Below are positions 32,450 to 42,784 of a stretch of DNA of 64,000 nucleotides, piece after piece. The notes beneath the pieces were generated by a model, which worked only from the letters and a program-made list of their open reading frames with translations, was not told the origin of the DNA and made no database searches. The stretch covers positions 72,334,553 through 72,398,552 of the forward strand of contig NC_080168.1 in NCBI RefSeq assembly GCF_950295315.1. The letters run 5' to 3'. A program made the position numbers and the translations under genes. The stretch's first letter is position 1, and each line of letters begins with the position of its first letter. Source of the DNA: Erinaceus europaeus. Its lineage: Eukaryota; Chordata; Mammalia; Eulipotyphla; Erinaceidae.

Positions 32450-32845
32450 CATACACACACAATGGAATACTACTCAGCTATTAAAAATGGTGACTTCACC
32501 GTTTTCAGCTGATCTTGGATGGACCTTTTAAGATCCATGTTAAGTGAAGTAAGTGAGAAACAGAAGGATGAGTATGGGATGATCTCACTCTCTGGCAGAA
32601 GTTGAAAACAAGATCAGAAGAGAAAACACAAGTACAACCTGAAATGGAATTGGCGTATTGCACCAAAGTAAAAGACTCTGGGGTGGGAGGGGGAGAATAC
32701 AGGTCCAGAAAGGATGATAGAGGACCTAGTGGGGGTTGTATTGTTATATGGAAAACTGGGAAATGTTATGCATGTACAAACTATTGTATTTACTGTTGAA
32801 TGTAAAACATTAATTCCCCAATAAAGAAATTTTAAAAAATTTATA
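31970..32845 (+). mobile_element. L1 3' end with (CA)n
   Basis: 5'-truncated ORF2 end ([29 protein letters not shown]) and 3' UTR ending TTCCCCAATAAAGAAA. A CA microsatellite (32407-32443) interrupts ORF2 before the conserved MEYYSA region. Near-exact flanking repeat AATTTA[C/T]AAAACT at about 31969 and 32833. Confidence 0.9.
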
Positions 32846-32939
32846 AAACTATAAATGATTTATTGATACTGTTTGTCTGATTATAGGTAGCTTCTGCTAA
32901 CACTTCATTCATTTAAAAAAATAATTTTTAAATAAAGTT

Positions 32940-33000
32940 CGAACATTTGATTTTATTTACTTTAACCAGAGCACGGATCAGTTCTGGTGGTATAAAATAA
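32940..33000 (-). mobile_element. Type C SINE scrap
   Basis: TTAACCAGAGCACGGATCAG then TTCTGG. Confidence 0.6.
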
Positions 33001-33016
33001 CCTTTTAAAAGATTTC

Positions 33017-33660
33017 AGGGGGTCAGGCGGTGCCGCAGTGGGTTAAGCGCATGTGGCGCAAAGTGCAGGGACTGGCGTAAGGATCCCGGTTCGAGCCCCC
33101 GGCTCCCCACCTGCAGGGGAGTCACTTCACAGGCGGTGAAGCTTGTCTGCAGGTGTCTATCTTTCCCTCCCCTTCTCTGTCTTCCCCTCCTCTCTCCATT
33201 TCTCTCTGTCCTATCCAACAACGAATTGCATCAACAAGGGCAATAATAATAACCACAACGAAGCTACAACAAGGGCAACAAAATGGGGAAAAATATGGCC
33301 TCCAGGAGCGGTGGATTCATGGTGCAGGCACCGAGCCCAGCAATAACCCTGGAGGAGGAAAAAGAAAAGAAAAAAAAAAAAGATTTCATGGGAGTCGGGC
33401 AGTAGCGCAGCGGGTTAAGCGCAGGTGGCGCAAAGTGCAAGGACCAGCTTAAGAATCCGGTTGGAGGCCCCACCTCCCCACCTGCAGGGGAGACGCTTCA
33501 CAAGCGGTGAAGCAGGTCTGCAGGTGTCTATCTTTCTCTCCCCCTCTCTGTTTTCCTCTCTTCTCTCCATTTCTCTCTGACCTAGCCAACAACGACATCA
33601 ATAATAACAACAACAATAAAACAAAGGCAACAAAAGGGAATAAATAAATAAATATAAAAT
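33017..33660 (+). mobile_element. Two type A SINEs in tandem
   Basis: 33017-33370 full copy of the CAACGAATTGCATCAACAAG subfamily. 33390-33660 second copy lacking the 3' body. AAGATTTCA flanks the first copy (about 33008 and 33382). Confidence 0.88.
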
Positions 33661-33689
33661 TTTTTTTACAAAAATATTTCGTTCCTTAT

Positions 33690-34070
33690 TATGAAAAAGG
33701 GCCAGATCACTGGTCAACTCTGGCATAAGGTGGTGCTAGGAATTGAATCTGTGGCCTCTGGGTCCTTGGGCATACAAGTCAGTTCTCTGATTGGCTGAGC
33801 TAGTTCCCTGGCCCACAACAACCTTTACTGTATTTGTAGCAGCTGCATAAGCATTGTGTTAATCCCTCCCCAAGTCACCAAGTATTTGTTTATTTTAGAT
33901 TAGTCATTATGGCAGGCAGGGTGATAGCTCACTTGGTAGAACACAGGCCTTACTAGGGTGATGGTCCAGGTTTGAGTCTAGCACCGCCTCATGAGTGCAG
34001 CATGGGTGATACGGGGAAAGCAGTGCTGTGGTGTCTCTCTTCCTCTCTGAGATTAAGAAAAAAATGAAAA
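33690..34070. mobile_element. Type C SINE (-) and type E SINE (+)
   Basis: 33690-33820: GGCCAGATCACTGGTCAACT. 33915-34070: type E-like (GATAGCTCACTTGGTAGAAC). Confidence 0.7.
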
Positions 34071-34151
34071 ATTCCCAGTGGAATCATATGCATGCAAGGT
34101 CTTGACACCTCCCCCCCCCCCACAGGATCATCATTCCTATAGTTATACTTT

Positions 34152-34893
34152 TTAAAAAAATAAGTAATTTTTTAAATGGTGACTTCACCATTTTCAGCCG
34201 ATCTTGGATGGACCTTGAAAAAATCATGTTGAGTGAAATAAGTCAGAAACAGAAGGATGAATATGGGATGATCTCACGCTCAGGCCAAAGTTGAAAAACA
34301 AGATCAGAAAAGAAAACACAAGTAGAACCTGAACTGGAATTGGCATATCACACCAAAGTAAAAGACTCTGGGGTGGGTGGGTGGGTAGGGAGAATACAGG
34401 TCCAAGAAAGATTCAGAGGACCTAGTGGGGGTTGTATTGTTATATGGGAAACTGGGGAATGTTATGCATGTACAAACTATTGTACTTACTGTTGAATGTA
34501 AAACATTAATTCCCCAATAAAAAGAGAGAGAGAAAGGAAGGAAGAAAGAAAGAAAGATGAGCATAATCAACCACAAAATATCAAGGGAAGGGAAAATTGG
34601 TTTCAAACAAACAAGCCAACTACTCCACCCCACTCCACCTGGGACAGTACCATAAGACACAGTCCAAGGCCTCCTCTGTATCACCCGTGGGCATGGACAA
34701 AAGGTTCTTTACACAAGAGTGATTTTTTAAAAACCAAACTCAAAGTACTGAAGGTTCTAAACTCTGGGATATGTACAGTGTACATTTTCCAAAGGGGCCA
34801 TGGAACTATGAGTACAGAGTAATAAATATCAACTGATGGAACTGGGAAGGTATCTAACCTCTTGTGGCCCCAATCTAGTGCATACAAGCCTGT

Positions 34894-34934
<41 letters not shown>

Positions 34935-36360
34935 CCATCTGCATCCAAGGAAAGAAAAGCCTATCAACTGACTCTACCTCTCTAGACCTCATAGTTTATA
35001 AACCTCTAGTTCATAGGACATGCTGGAGATATTTTTCTTCTACACTGTTACTACAGCTAATCTCATATGTTCAGTCAAAAGTCCACGGCATGGTGTTGGA
35101 AACAATGGGTTGAAACATGCAGAAGAATGAAACTGAACTATTATATTTCACCAAATACAAAAGTAAATTCTAGGTGGATCAAGGACTTGGATGTTAGAGC
35201 AGAAACTATCAGATACTTAGAGGAAAATATTGGCAGAAAACTCTCTTCCGCATAAATTTTAAAGACATCTCCCATGAAAGGAATCCAATTTTAAAGAAGA
35301 CTAAAGCAAGTACAAAGTATATGGGACTACATCAAATTAAAAAGTTTTTACACAGCAAAATAAACCACTATCCAAACCAAGAGACCCCTCATAGAATGGG
35401 AGAAGATCTTTACATGCCATACATCAAGAGTTTAATAACCAAAATATATAAAGAACTTGCCAAACTCAACCACAAGAAAACAAATAACCCCATCCAAAAA
35501 TGGGGAGAGGACATGGACAGAATATTCACCACAGAAGAGATCCAAAAGGCCGAGAAACACGTGAAAAAATGCTTCAAGTCTTTGACTGTCAGAGAAATGC
35601 AAATCAAGACAACAATGAGATACCACTTCACTGCTGTGAGAATGTCATGCATCAGAAAAGGTAGCAGCAGCAAATGCTGGAGAGGGTGTGGGGTCAAAGG
35701 AGCCCTCCTACACTACTGGTGGGAATGTCAGTTGGTCCAACCTCTATGGAGAACAGTCTGGAGAACTCTCAGAAGGCTAGAAATGGACATACCCTAAGGA
35801 ACCCAACACACCTGTCCAAAAAGATCTGTGTACACATGTTCTTAGCAGCACAATTTGTAACAGCCAAAACCTGGAAGCAACCCAGGTGTCCAACAACAGA
35901 TGAGTGGCTGAGCAAGTTGTGTTATATATACAATGGAATACTACTCAGCTATAAAAATGGTGACTTCACTGTTTTCAGCCAATCTAGGAAGGAGCTTGAA
36001 AAAAAAATTATGTTAAGTGAAATAAGTCAGAAACAGAAGGATAAATATGGGATGATCTCACTCTTAGGCAGAAGTTGAAAAACAAGATCAGAAGAGAAAA
36101 CACAAGTAGAACACAAACTGGAGTTGGCATATTGCACCAAAGTAAAAGACTCTGGGGCGGAAGGGGGAAGAATACAGGTCCAAGAAGGATGGCAGAGGAC
36201 CTAGTGGGAGCTGTACTGTTATATGGAAAACTGGGAAATGTTATGCATGTACAAACTATTGTATTTACTGTGGAATGTAAAACATTAATTCCCCAATAAA
36301 GAAACTAAAACACACAGGACTACATCAAAGCAGAATTAAAAAAATAAGTAATTTTTTAAA
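34152..36360 (+). mobile_element. Composite L1 insertion between 25-bp direct repeats
   Basis: An exact 25-bp direct repeat at 34152-34176 and 36336-36360 brackets an L1 3' end (34177-34527), a GA-rich tail, about 550 bp of non-L1 sequence with (CA)n at 34896-34932, and a second L1 3' fragment (35083-36302). The second keeps L1 ORF2 text with several frameshifts (NKWCWKQWVETCRRMKLN-like start, [14 protein letters not shown] motif) and ends CCCCAATAAAGAAA. Confidence 0.75.
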
Positions 36361-36361
36361 G

Positions 36362-36570
36362 TTATCTATTTATTTATTGGATGGAGACAGCCAGAAACTG
36401 AGAGGGAAGGGGGTGATAGAGAGGGAGAGAGACAGAGAGACACCTGCAGCACTGCTTCACCATCCGTGAAGCTACCCCCACTTCAAGCGGGGACCAGGGG
36501 CTCAAACCAGGGTCCTTGTGCACTGTAACGTGTGCTCAACCAAGTGCACTACCACCAGCCCCCTAAATAT
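36362..36570 (-). mobile_element. Type B SINE
   Basis: TATTTATTGGATGGAGACAG start, head complement GCTCAACCAAGTGCACTACC. Confidence 0.85.
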
Positions 36571-36674
36571 ACTTTGAAAGAAATGTTGGAGTCTACATGT
36601 TGGGCTTAATGTTTCTGTTCCCTTAGAAGAAATGGCCAGAGGTGGACTTGGTCCATCAAAGGAGATTTTCTTAG

Positions 36675-36708
<34 letters not shown>

Positions 36709-37134
36709 CACTTTCATTTAGTGGCATTCAGTGCACTTCTACTGTTGTGGTGCTGAATGAATCTTGGACTTCCCAGCAGCAAGGCTTTCAGGATGAGTCA
36801 GACCAGCACTGACATTTGTGGCTGTTATTCTGACTGTTGTTCTAATCAACACCCCTGGCTCTCAGTCCCATGCCCTTCTCCACTAGCTGGCTGCCTCCAA
36901 GCAGAAAAGCTCAAGTGTCCTGGGGTTGTTCCTGTCCTAGCTCTGGCCTTGCTCCCAGTGTCCTCACCACCCCTCCAGGCCAGGGCTTGAGTCCAGGCCT
37001 CCTGTCCCTCCTCCAGCTGCACAGCCTGTGCCTTCAAGACCACTCATGACCTCAGAGGTCAGGTCCAACCCTGAGGACCGGCCTGGAGATCACCAGGAAA
37101 TCTGACTTCAGCAAAAGAAGCTTCAACCTGTTCT
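36571..37134. other. Non-repetitive PARP4 leader-intron sequence with (GT)n
   Basis: (GT)n at 36676-36708, otherwise GC-richer unique-looking sequence from 36740. It holds no ORF match I recognise and lies in PARP4 intron 1 about 1.5 kb inside the CpG island; regulatory content is possible but not shown. Confidence 0.5.
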
Positions 37135-38107
37135 ATCCTGCACCTGATTACTGTAAAAAATGGCGACTAATCCCTAGCACTGCAAAAACGGTATCATCTG
37201 TTTTCCATCTACACCATGCCTCGGCCTCGCGTGAGCTTAATGTGCAGCTTGGCGATACGAGAATCCGGCATGAAGCCCAGCCAGTCTATCTTGGCGTTAC
37301 TCTCAATCGCACTCTGTCATTTCACGAACATCTCATAAAAACTGCAGCAAAGGTGGGCGCGAGGAATCACATCATTGCAAGACTGGCCAGCTCCTCATGG
37401 GGCGCGAGTGCTTCCACACTACGATCATCATCTCTGGCATTATGCTATTCCAATGCAGAATACTGTACCCCAGTATGGTTCCGTAGCCCCCATGCCCACT
37501 TGGTCGATTCCAAATTATATTTCCTCCATAAGGATCATTTCTGGAACCATCCGTTCCACCCCGGTTCCATGGCTGCCAGTTCTTAGCAACATCGCCCCTC
37601 CAGGTATTCGTCGGGATGTGGCATCATCTAAGTTCATTTCCCACGTCTACGCTCGACCGGACCTGCCAATATACGTGGATATCTTCGCCCACCCTGTCCA
37701 ACGCTTGACGTCTCGTCACCCAATCTGGTCCCCTATGCCTACACTGAACTTCTCTGTTCCAGTCTCTTGGAAACAGAGTTGGCAGTCAGCTGAGGTAAAG
37801 AACAAACACCTCATCACAGACCCCTGCAAGCGTCAACCCGGCTTTGACCTAGCACGTTATGATTGGGCCCTCCTCAATCGCTATCGAACAGGCCATGGCC
37901 GGTGCACCGCTATGTTCCATCGCTGGGGAGCAAGAGACGACCCGAACTGCCCCTGGGGCTCCAGACAGACTATGACCCACATAGTCAACGACTGCCACCT
38001 CTCCAGATTCAAAGGAGGTCTCGAAACTTTACATCAGGCTCAACCTGACGCTGTTGACTGGCTACGGAAGAAGGGCAAACGCTAGAAGAAGAAGAATCCT
38101 GCACCTG
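37135..38107 (+). mobile_element. Non-LTR retrotransposon (jockey/CR1-like), copy 2, with 12-bp TSD
   Basis: 5'-truncated copy 37147-38095 flanked by exact ATCCTGCACCTG at 37135-37146 and 38096-38107. It encodes the region after the YADD motif: YLGVTLNRTLSFHEHL, GARNHIIARLASSSWGAS, then after a +1 frameshift near 37520 YARPDLPIY, FDLARYDWALLNRYRTGHGR and a C-terminal Cys/His block (CTAMFHRWGA, NCPWGSRQTMTHIVNDC). The stop at 38083-38085 runs straight into AAGAAGAAGA, so there is almost no 3' UTR. About 12 differences in 268 bases against copy 1. No RNase H domain seen. Confidence 0.9.
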
Positions 38108-38399
38108 CATGTGAGCCTTTCTGGGCCAGTCCCTTCCCCAGAGTCCATCCTCAGTGTTCCCTTGCCCAAGTCCATCCAGAGTCCCCCTCTCCAAGGGGTT
38201 CCGGTTCTGGTTCCCTCCCCAGTGCCAGGCCCAGCTCATTGTGCTCTCCCCAGGAATTTTGACCAGAGGCCCAGAGACACTTTCCCAAGAGGTCCAGCCT
38301 AATCTCCCCTCCCCCAAGTCCTGCCCTGAGACACTTCCACTAGGGATCCAGACCTGCGTCCCTTCCCTGGGTCGTGCCCAGAGATCCCACCCCAGGGCT

Positions 38400-38780
38400 T
38401 CGTCTAGTGTCCACTCTCCAAGGGACCTGCCCCACAGACCTCTCCCCATGAGAAGCGAGGACACAGTGACCCCTCCCCAGAGTGCCCGGCCCCGCCCCCC
38501 TCCTATGTTTCTCCCGCAGTGTGCCAATGGAAACAGCCCGGCCCCGAGCCCACCCGCCCAGCCCAGCCACGCACCTGCCGCAAAGCTCCGGAGTTATAGC
38601 CGCTTCCCTGAAAGTTCCAGCTCGGTCTCCAGCTCTGGGAGGAGGGTTAGGGCTTTGGGCACCGCTTCCCGGATCTGGCCTGGGCGGGGCGCGGGCGAGG
38701 CGCGGGCGGGGCGGCGCCTTCACTTCCTGGTTCCCGGGGCCCGCAGGGCTCTGGGCTATCCTCACCCTGCTGAGAGCTTC
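38400..38780 (-). promoter_or_regulatory. PARP4: CpG island, likely PARP4 promoter and first exon
   Basis: GC- and CpG-rich segment. On the minus strand it has an ETS-like CAGGAAGTG (complement of 38721-38729), CCGCCCCGCCCGCGCC Sp1-type boxes, and a strong donor CAG/GTGCGT with the exon ending at 38575. No coding start in frame with exon 2, so exon 1 would be noncoding. This is the best candidate for the PARP4 first exon, which must lie upstream of 25160. The bidirectional promoter near 46.3 kb is the alternative. Confidence 0.6.
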
Positions 38781-38784
38781 TGCG

Positions 38785-38813
38785 TTGTTGTTGTTGTTGT
38801 TGTTCTCCTACTT

Positions 38814-38866
<53 letters not shown>

Positions 38867-38897
38867 GTTCTCCTACTTTCGTGTGTGTGTGTGTGTC
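38785..38897. repeat. (TTG)n and duplicated (GT)n blocks
   Basis: TTGTTCTCCTACTTTCGTGT occurs twice (from 38800 and 38864), each followed by a GT run, at the tail end of a minus-strand L1. Confidence 0.9.
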
Positions 38898-39875
38898 TTT
38901 ATTGGGATATTAATGGTTTACAGTAAAATAGAATAGTTTGTACATGTGTAACATTTCTCAGTTTTCCACATAACAATTCAACACCCACTAGGTCCTCCTT
39001 TGCCATCATGTTCCAGGACCTGAACCCACCCCCTCCACCCCAGAGTCTTTTACTTTGGTGCAAGTTCTGCTTAGTGTTTTCGCTTTTGATCTTTTTTTTT
39101 TTTTTCCAACTTTTTTGAGTGATATCATCCCATATTCATCCTTCTGTTTCTCACTTAACATGTTTCCTTAAAGCTCCATCCAAAAGGATGAAGAAGGTGA
39201 ATACACCATTTATAATAGCTGAGTAATATTCCATTGTGTATATATATCACAAGTTTCTCAGCCAGTCATCTGTTGTTGGACACCTGGGTTGCTTCCAGGT
39301 TTTGGCTATTACAAATTGTGCTGCTAAGAACATATGTGTACACAGATGTTTTTGGATGGGTGTGTTGGGCTCCTTAGGATATATCCCCAGGAGAGGAATT
39401 GCAGGATCATAGGTTAGGTCCATTTCTAGCTTTCTGAGAGTTCTCCAGACTGTTCTCCACAGAGGTTGGACCAATTTACATTCCCACCAACAGTGCAGGA
39501 GGGTTCCTTTGACCCCACACCCTCTCCAGCATTTGTTGCTGCTACCTTTTCTGATGTATGACATTCTCACAGGAGTGAAGTGGTATCTCACTGTTGTCTT
39601 GATTTGCATTTACCTGACAATCAAAGACTTGGTGCATTTTTTCATGTGTTTCTCAGCCTTTTGGATCTCGTCTATTGTGAATTTTCTGTTCATATCCTCT
39701 TTCCATTTTTGTGTGGAGTCATTTGTTTTCTTATTGATTTTGATGAGCTCTATATTATATTTTGGTTATTAAACTCTTGTCTGATGTATGACATGTAAAG
39801 CTCTTCTCCCATTTTGTGGAAGGTCTTTTTGTTTGGGTGGTGGTTTCTTTTGCTGTGCATTCTTTCCTCCTCTCT
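38897..39875 (-). mobile_element. L1 3' end, minus strand
   Basis: L1 3' UTR complement (TTTATTGGGATATTAATGG, TAGTTTGTACATGTG), then ORF2 end with [17 protein letters not shown] and [15 protein letters not shown] open over 39247-39609. 5' truncated near 39875. Confidence 0.9.
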
Positions 39876-39879
39876 TTCT

Positions 39880-40490
39880 TTCTTTCTTTCTCCTTTTTTT
39901 TTACCAGAGCACTGTTCAGCTCTCTTATGGTGGTGTGTGTGTGTGGGTGGGGGGTTGGACCTGTGATTTTGGAGCCTCATGCATTGAAAGTTTCTTTGAA
40001 TACCTATTATGCTATTTACCCCCACCCAGGCTTTCCCTCCTTTTCTATTTTCTTTCCTTTTTTGTTCACTTCCTCCCTCCTCTTCTTCCTCTCTGTTCCT
40101 TTAGAAGGTGGGAGATGGGGGTGGGTAGACCTGGAGCACTGCACTACCACTCAGGAAGCTCCCCACAACCCTTTGGAGGGAATGGAAGTTTGAACTTGGG
40201 TCCTTACTCATGGCAATGTGTGCACTCAACTGGGTGTGCCACTGCTCACTCCCCTTCCTCTCTCTCCCTTTCTACCTCTCTCTTTCTCCACAGAAGACAA
40301 GACATGGAGATGGGGAAGACAGAGACACAGGAGAGACTCTGAAGTACTGTTTCACCAATCCAGAAGCTTCTCCCTGCTCCCAGGTGCTCTTGTGGGACCA
40401 GAGTTCAAACCTGAGCCCTTGAGCATGATAAAGCATGTACTCTACCAGGCAAGTTATCACCCCTGTGCCCCCACCGCAAAATGTCTTATG
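39880..40490 (-). mobile_element. Type C SINE and two diverged SINEs, minus
   Basis: 39880-40035 type C (ACCAGAGCACTGTTCAGCTC). 40080-40260 and 40290-40490 are old B-like units (GCAATGTGTGCACTCAACTG; GCATGTACTCTACCAGGC). Confidence 0.65.
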
Positions 40491-40589
40491 TTTCTTTTAG
40501 AAGAGGGAAGGGAGAAGGGTCCAAGAATTTAAGATGATTTTAGTCAAACTACTAGCTAAGTACTAAGCTAAAGAAACAGAAACTTGAGG

Positions 40590-41175
40590 GAGTTGGGCCT
40601 TAGCACAGCGGATTAAGCACACATGGTGCAAAGCGCAAGGACCAGTGCAAGGACCAGCGTAAGGATTTGTAAGGATCCCGGTTCAAGCCCCCAGCTCCTC
40701 ACCTGTAGGGGAGTGGCTTCACAGGTGGTGAAGCAGGTCTGCAGTTGTCTTTCTCTTCCCTTCCTCTCTCCATTTCTCTCTGTCCTATCTTACAACAACA
40801 ACAATAACTACAACAGCAATAAAAACAACAAGGGCAACAAAAGGGAATATATACAAACTTGAGACAACATGTAGGTAGTGTTTGCAATAATATTGTTCAC
40901 TTTAAAAATTTTTTAAAAATATTTATTTCCTTTTGTTGCCCTGTTGTTTTATTGTTGTAGTTATTATTGATGTTGTTGTTGAATAGGACAGAGAGAAATG
41001 GAGAGAGGAGGGGAAGACAGAGAGGGGGAGAGAAAGATAGACACCTGCAGACCTGCTTCACCGCTTGTGAAGTGACGTCCCTGTAGGTGGGGAGCCAGGG
41101 GCTCCAACCGGGATCCTTACTCCAGTCTTTGCGCCACCTGCCCTTAACCAGCTGCACTACCGCCCGACTCCCTAT
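40590..41175. mobile_element. Type A SINEs, (+) then (-)
   Basis: 40590-40850 plus copy with a small internal duplication of AGGACCAG. 40905-41175 minus copy. CTATTGTTCAC / ATATTGTTCAC around the second copy marks its target duplication. Confidence 0.85.
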
Positions 41176-41279
41176 TGTTCACTTTTTTATGTAGCACTCA
41201 AGGTCTTACACACACAACACCATTTTTTAAAAATTTACTTATAAAAATGATGCCCAACCTCAAATGTAAAGTTTTTTTT

Positions 41280-41698
41280 CCTTTTCTTTTTCTTTCTTTC
41301 TTTTCTTATGTGGTTTGTGGTTATGCCAGGGATTGAACCTAGGCTCTCTTGAGCTTCAGGCATAAAAATCTGTCGTATAAACTGCTATGCTATATACTCA
41401 GACCTCCCCAATGTAGTTGTTTTTGTTTGTTTTTAAATATTTTATTTTATTTATTCCCTATTGTTGCCCTTGTTGTTTTATTGTTGTAGTTATTGTTGTG
41501 GTTGGATAGGACCGAGAGAAATGGAGAGGAGGGGAAGACAGGGGGAGAGAAAGATAAGACACCTGCAGACCTGTTTCACTGCTTGTGAAGCAACTCCCCT
41601 GCAGGTGAGGAGCTGGGGGCTCAAACCCGGATCCTTACACCGGTCCTTGTGCTTTGTGCCACCTGCACTTAACTTGTGCTACCACCCAACTCCCGGTT
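41280..41698 (-). mobile_element. Type C-like and type A SINEs, minus
   Basis: 41280-41410 diverged type C (GCCAGGGATTGAACCTAGGC). 41430-41698 type A. Confidence 0.75.
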
Positions 41699-41744
41699 TT
41701 TTGTTTTTGTTTTGTTTGTTTCTTTAATTTTCTTTCTTTTCTTC

Positions 41745-42190
41745 AAATCATTTTATTGGGGGAGTGTTAATTGTTTGCAGTGAAGGAAATATGCTGAGGC
41801 CTGAACCCCCTACCCACACAGAAAGAACTCATCTTGCTCAAACAGACTGAAAGAGACCAGAGCTGATCAAGAACAGGCAGACCCCTCCCCACACAGGGAA
41901 AACTTAGTTTGCTCCTATTTGCATATAACACACATCTGAGAGACCTCCTCAAGATCACCAGTTTTCTGGTGCTGCCCAAAATAGCCCTGAACCAAAACCC
42001 TATTAAAAACTCTTCCAGCTTACTGCAGGTGGGCAGGGGCTCTCCCCAGGCTTGGACTCTCATCTTATTGGGGGGAGGGGTGTCACTCCCCTGACAGCTG
42101 GGAGGGTTGTCCCTCTTAATTTGTCAGATTAAAATTTTTGTCTGCTCACCATACTCCTCTATATCTCATTTGTTTCTCACATTTCTAATA
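41745..42190 (+). mobile_element. Probable solo LTR (boundaries uncertain)
   Basis: Preceded by an L1 3' UTR scrap (TTTTATTGGGGGAGTGTTAA, minus). From about 41781 the sequence has LTR-like order: U3 without repeats, CCTATTAAAAAC TATA-like box at 41998, CAGATTAAAATTTTTG poly-A region at 42124 and TTTCTCACA end. No clean TG/CA ends with a target duplication were found, so this is tentative. Confidence 0.5.
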
Positions 42191-42264
42191 GTTTCTCACC
42201 TGCTGAGTAAGCAGTTTTGAGAATTATCTAGGCTTCATGTGAACACATGTATTAGAACTTTGTT

Positions 42265-42430
42265 TCTAAATATTTATTATTTTTAAATTTTGGTTAAATA
42301 ATGAAATTAAGAGGGGAGAGGCAACACTGTTTCATCACTCATGAAGCTTCCCCCCTGCAGGTAGGGTCTGGGGGCTTGAACCCAGGTCCTTGTACACAAT
42401 AATGCCACCAGGTATGCCACCACTGACCCC
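42265..42430 (-). mobile_element. Type B SINE
   Basis: GAAGCTTCCCCCCTGCAGGT and TTGAACCCAGGTCCTTG; head truncated. Confidence 0.75.
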
Positions 42431-42780
42431 TATAGTAAAACTTTACCAGTTAAGACTTGAGTGATGAGGTTGATGATCCAAGGTGGAGTCTGTGTGCTAA
42501 TCTACCTGTTTTTGATTGCTTGCTAAATCTGCTATCATGAGACCCACAGGCCCCCACCATTAACTAAATTTGAGGTCTCTAGACCTGACTCACTTATCAA
42601 CTTCTCACTGGACTACCGAAACAACTGCACAGGCCAAGGTTATATTTAACCCAAGGCACAACACCTGACAACATCCATTCCTTATCAGGTATTCTCTCTG
42701 CAGCTGTGAAGAGTCAAAGCAGTGGGTGAAATTTCATGAGTGGTGAAGCAGGGCTACAAGTATCTTTGACTCTTTTACTA
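42431..42780. other. Unassigned sequence between repeats
   Basis: No ORF, exon or repeat recognised, apart from a short SINE-like GTGGTGAAGCAGGGCTACAA at 42742. Confidence 0.4.
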
Positions 42781-42784
42781 TTTG

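Noticed and set aside
32407..32462. Frames rich in Cys/Val or His/Thr
   Set aside because: Translation of the CA microsatellite inside an L1.
38154..38936. Open frames of 140-260 codons around the CpG island
   Set aside because: High GC removes stops; there is no domain, no conserved start, and the end is a GT microsatellite. Treated as promoter and first-exon DNA.
39788..40342. 184-codon plus-strand frame
   Set aside because: Lies over L1 (minus) and SINE sequence; hydrophobic content comes from T-rich repeats.
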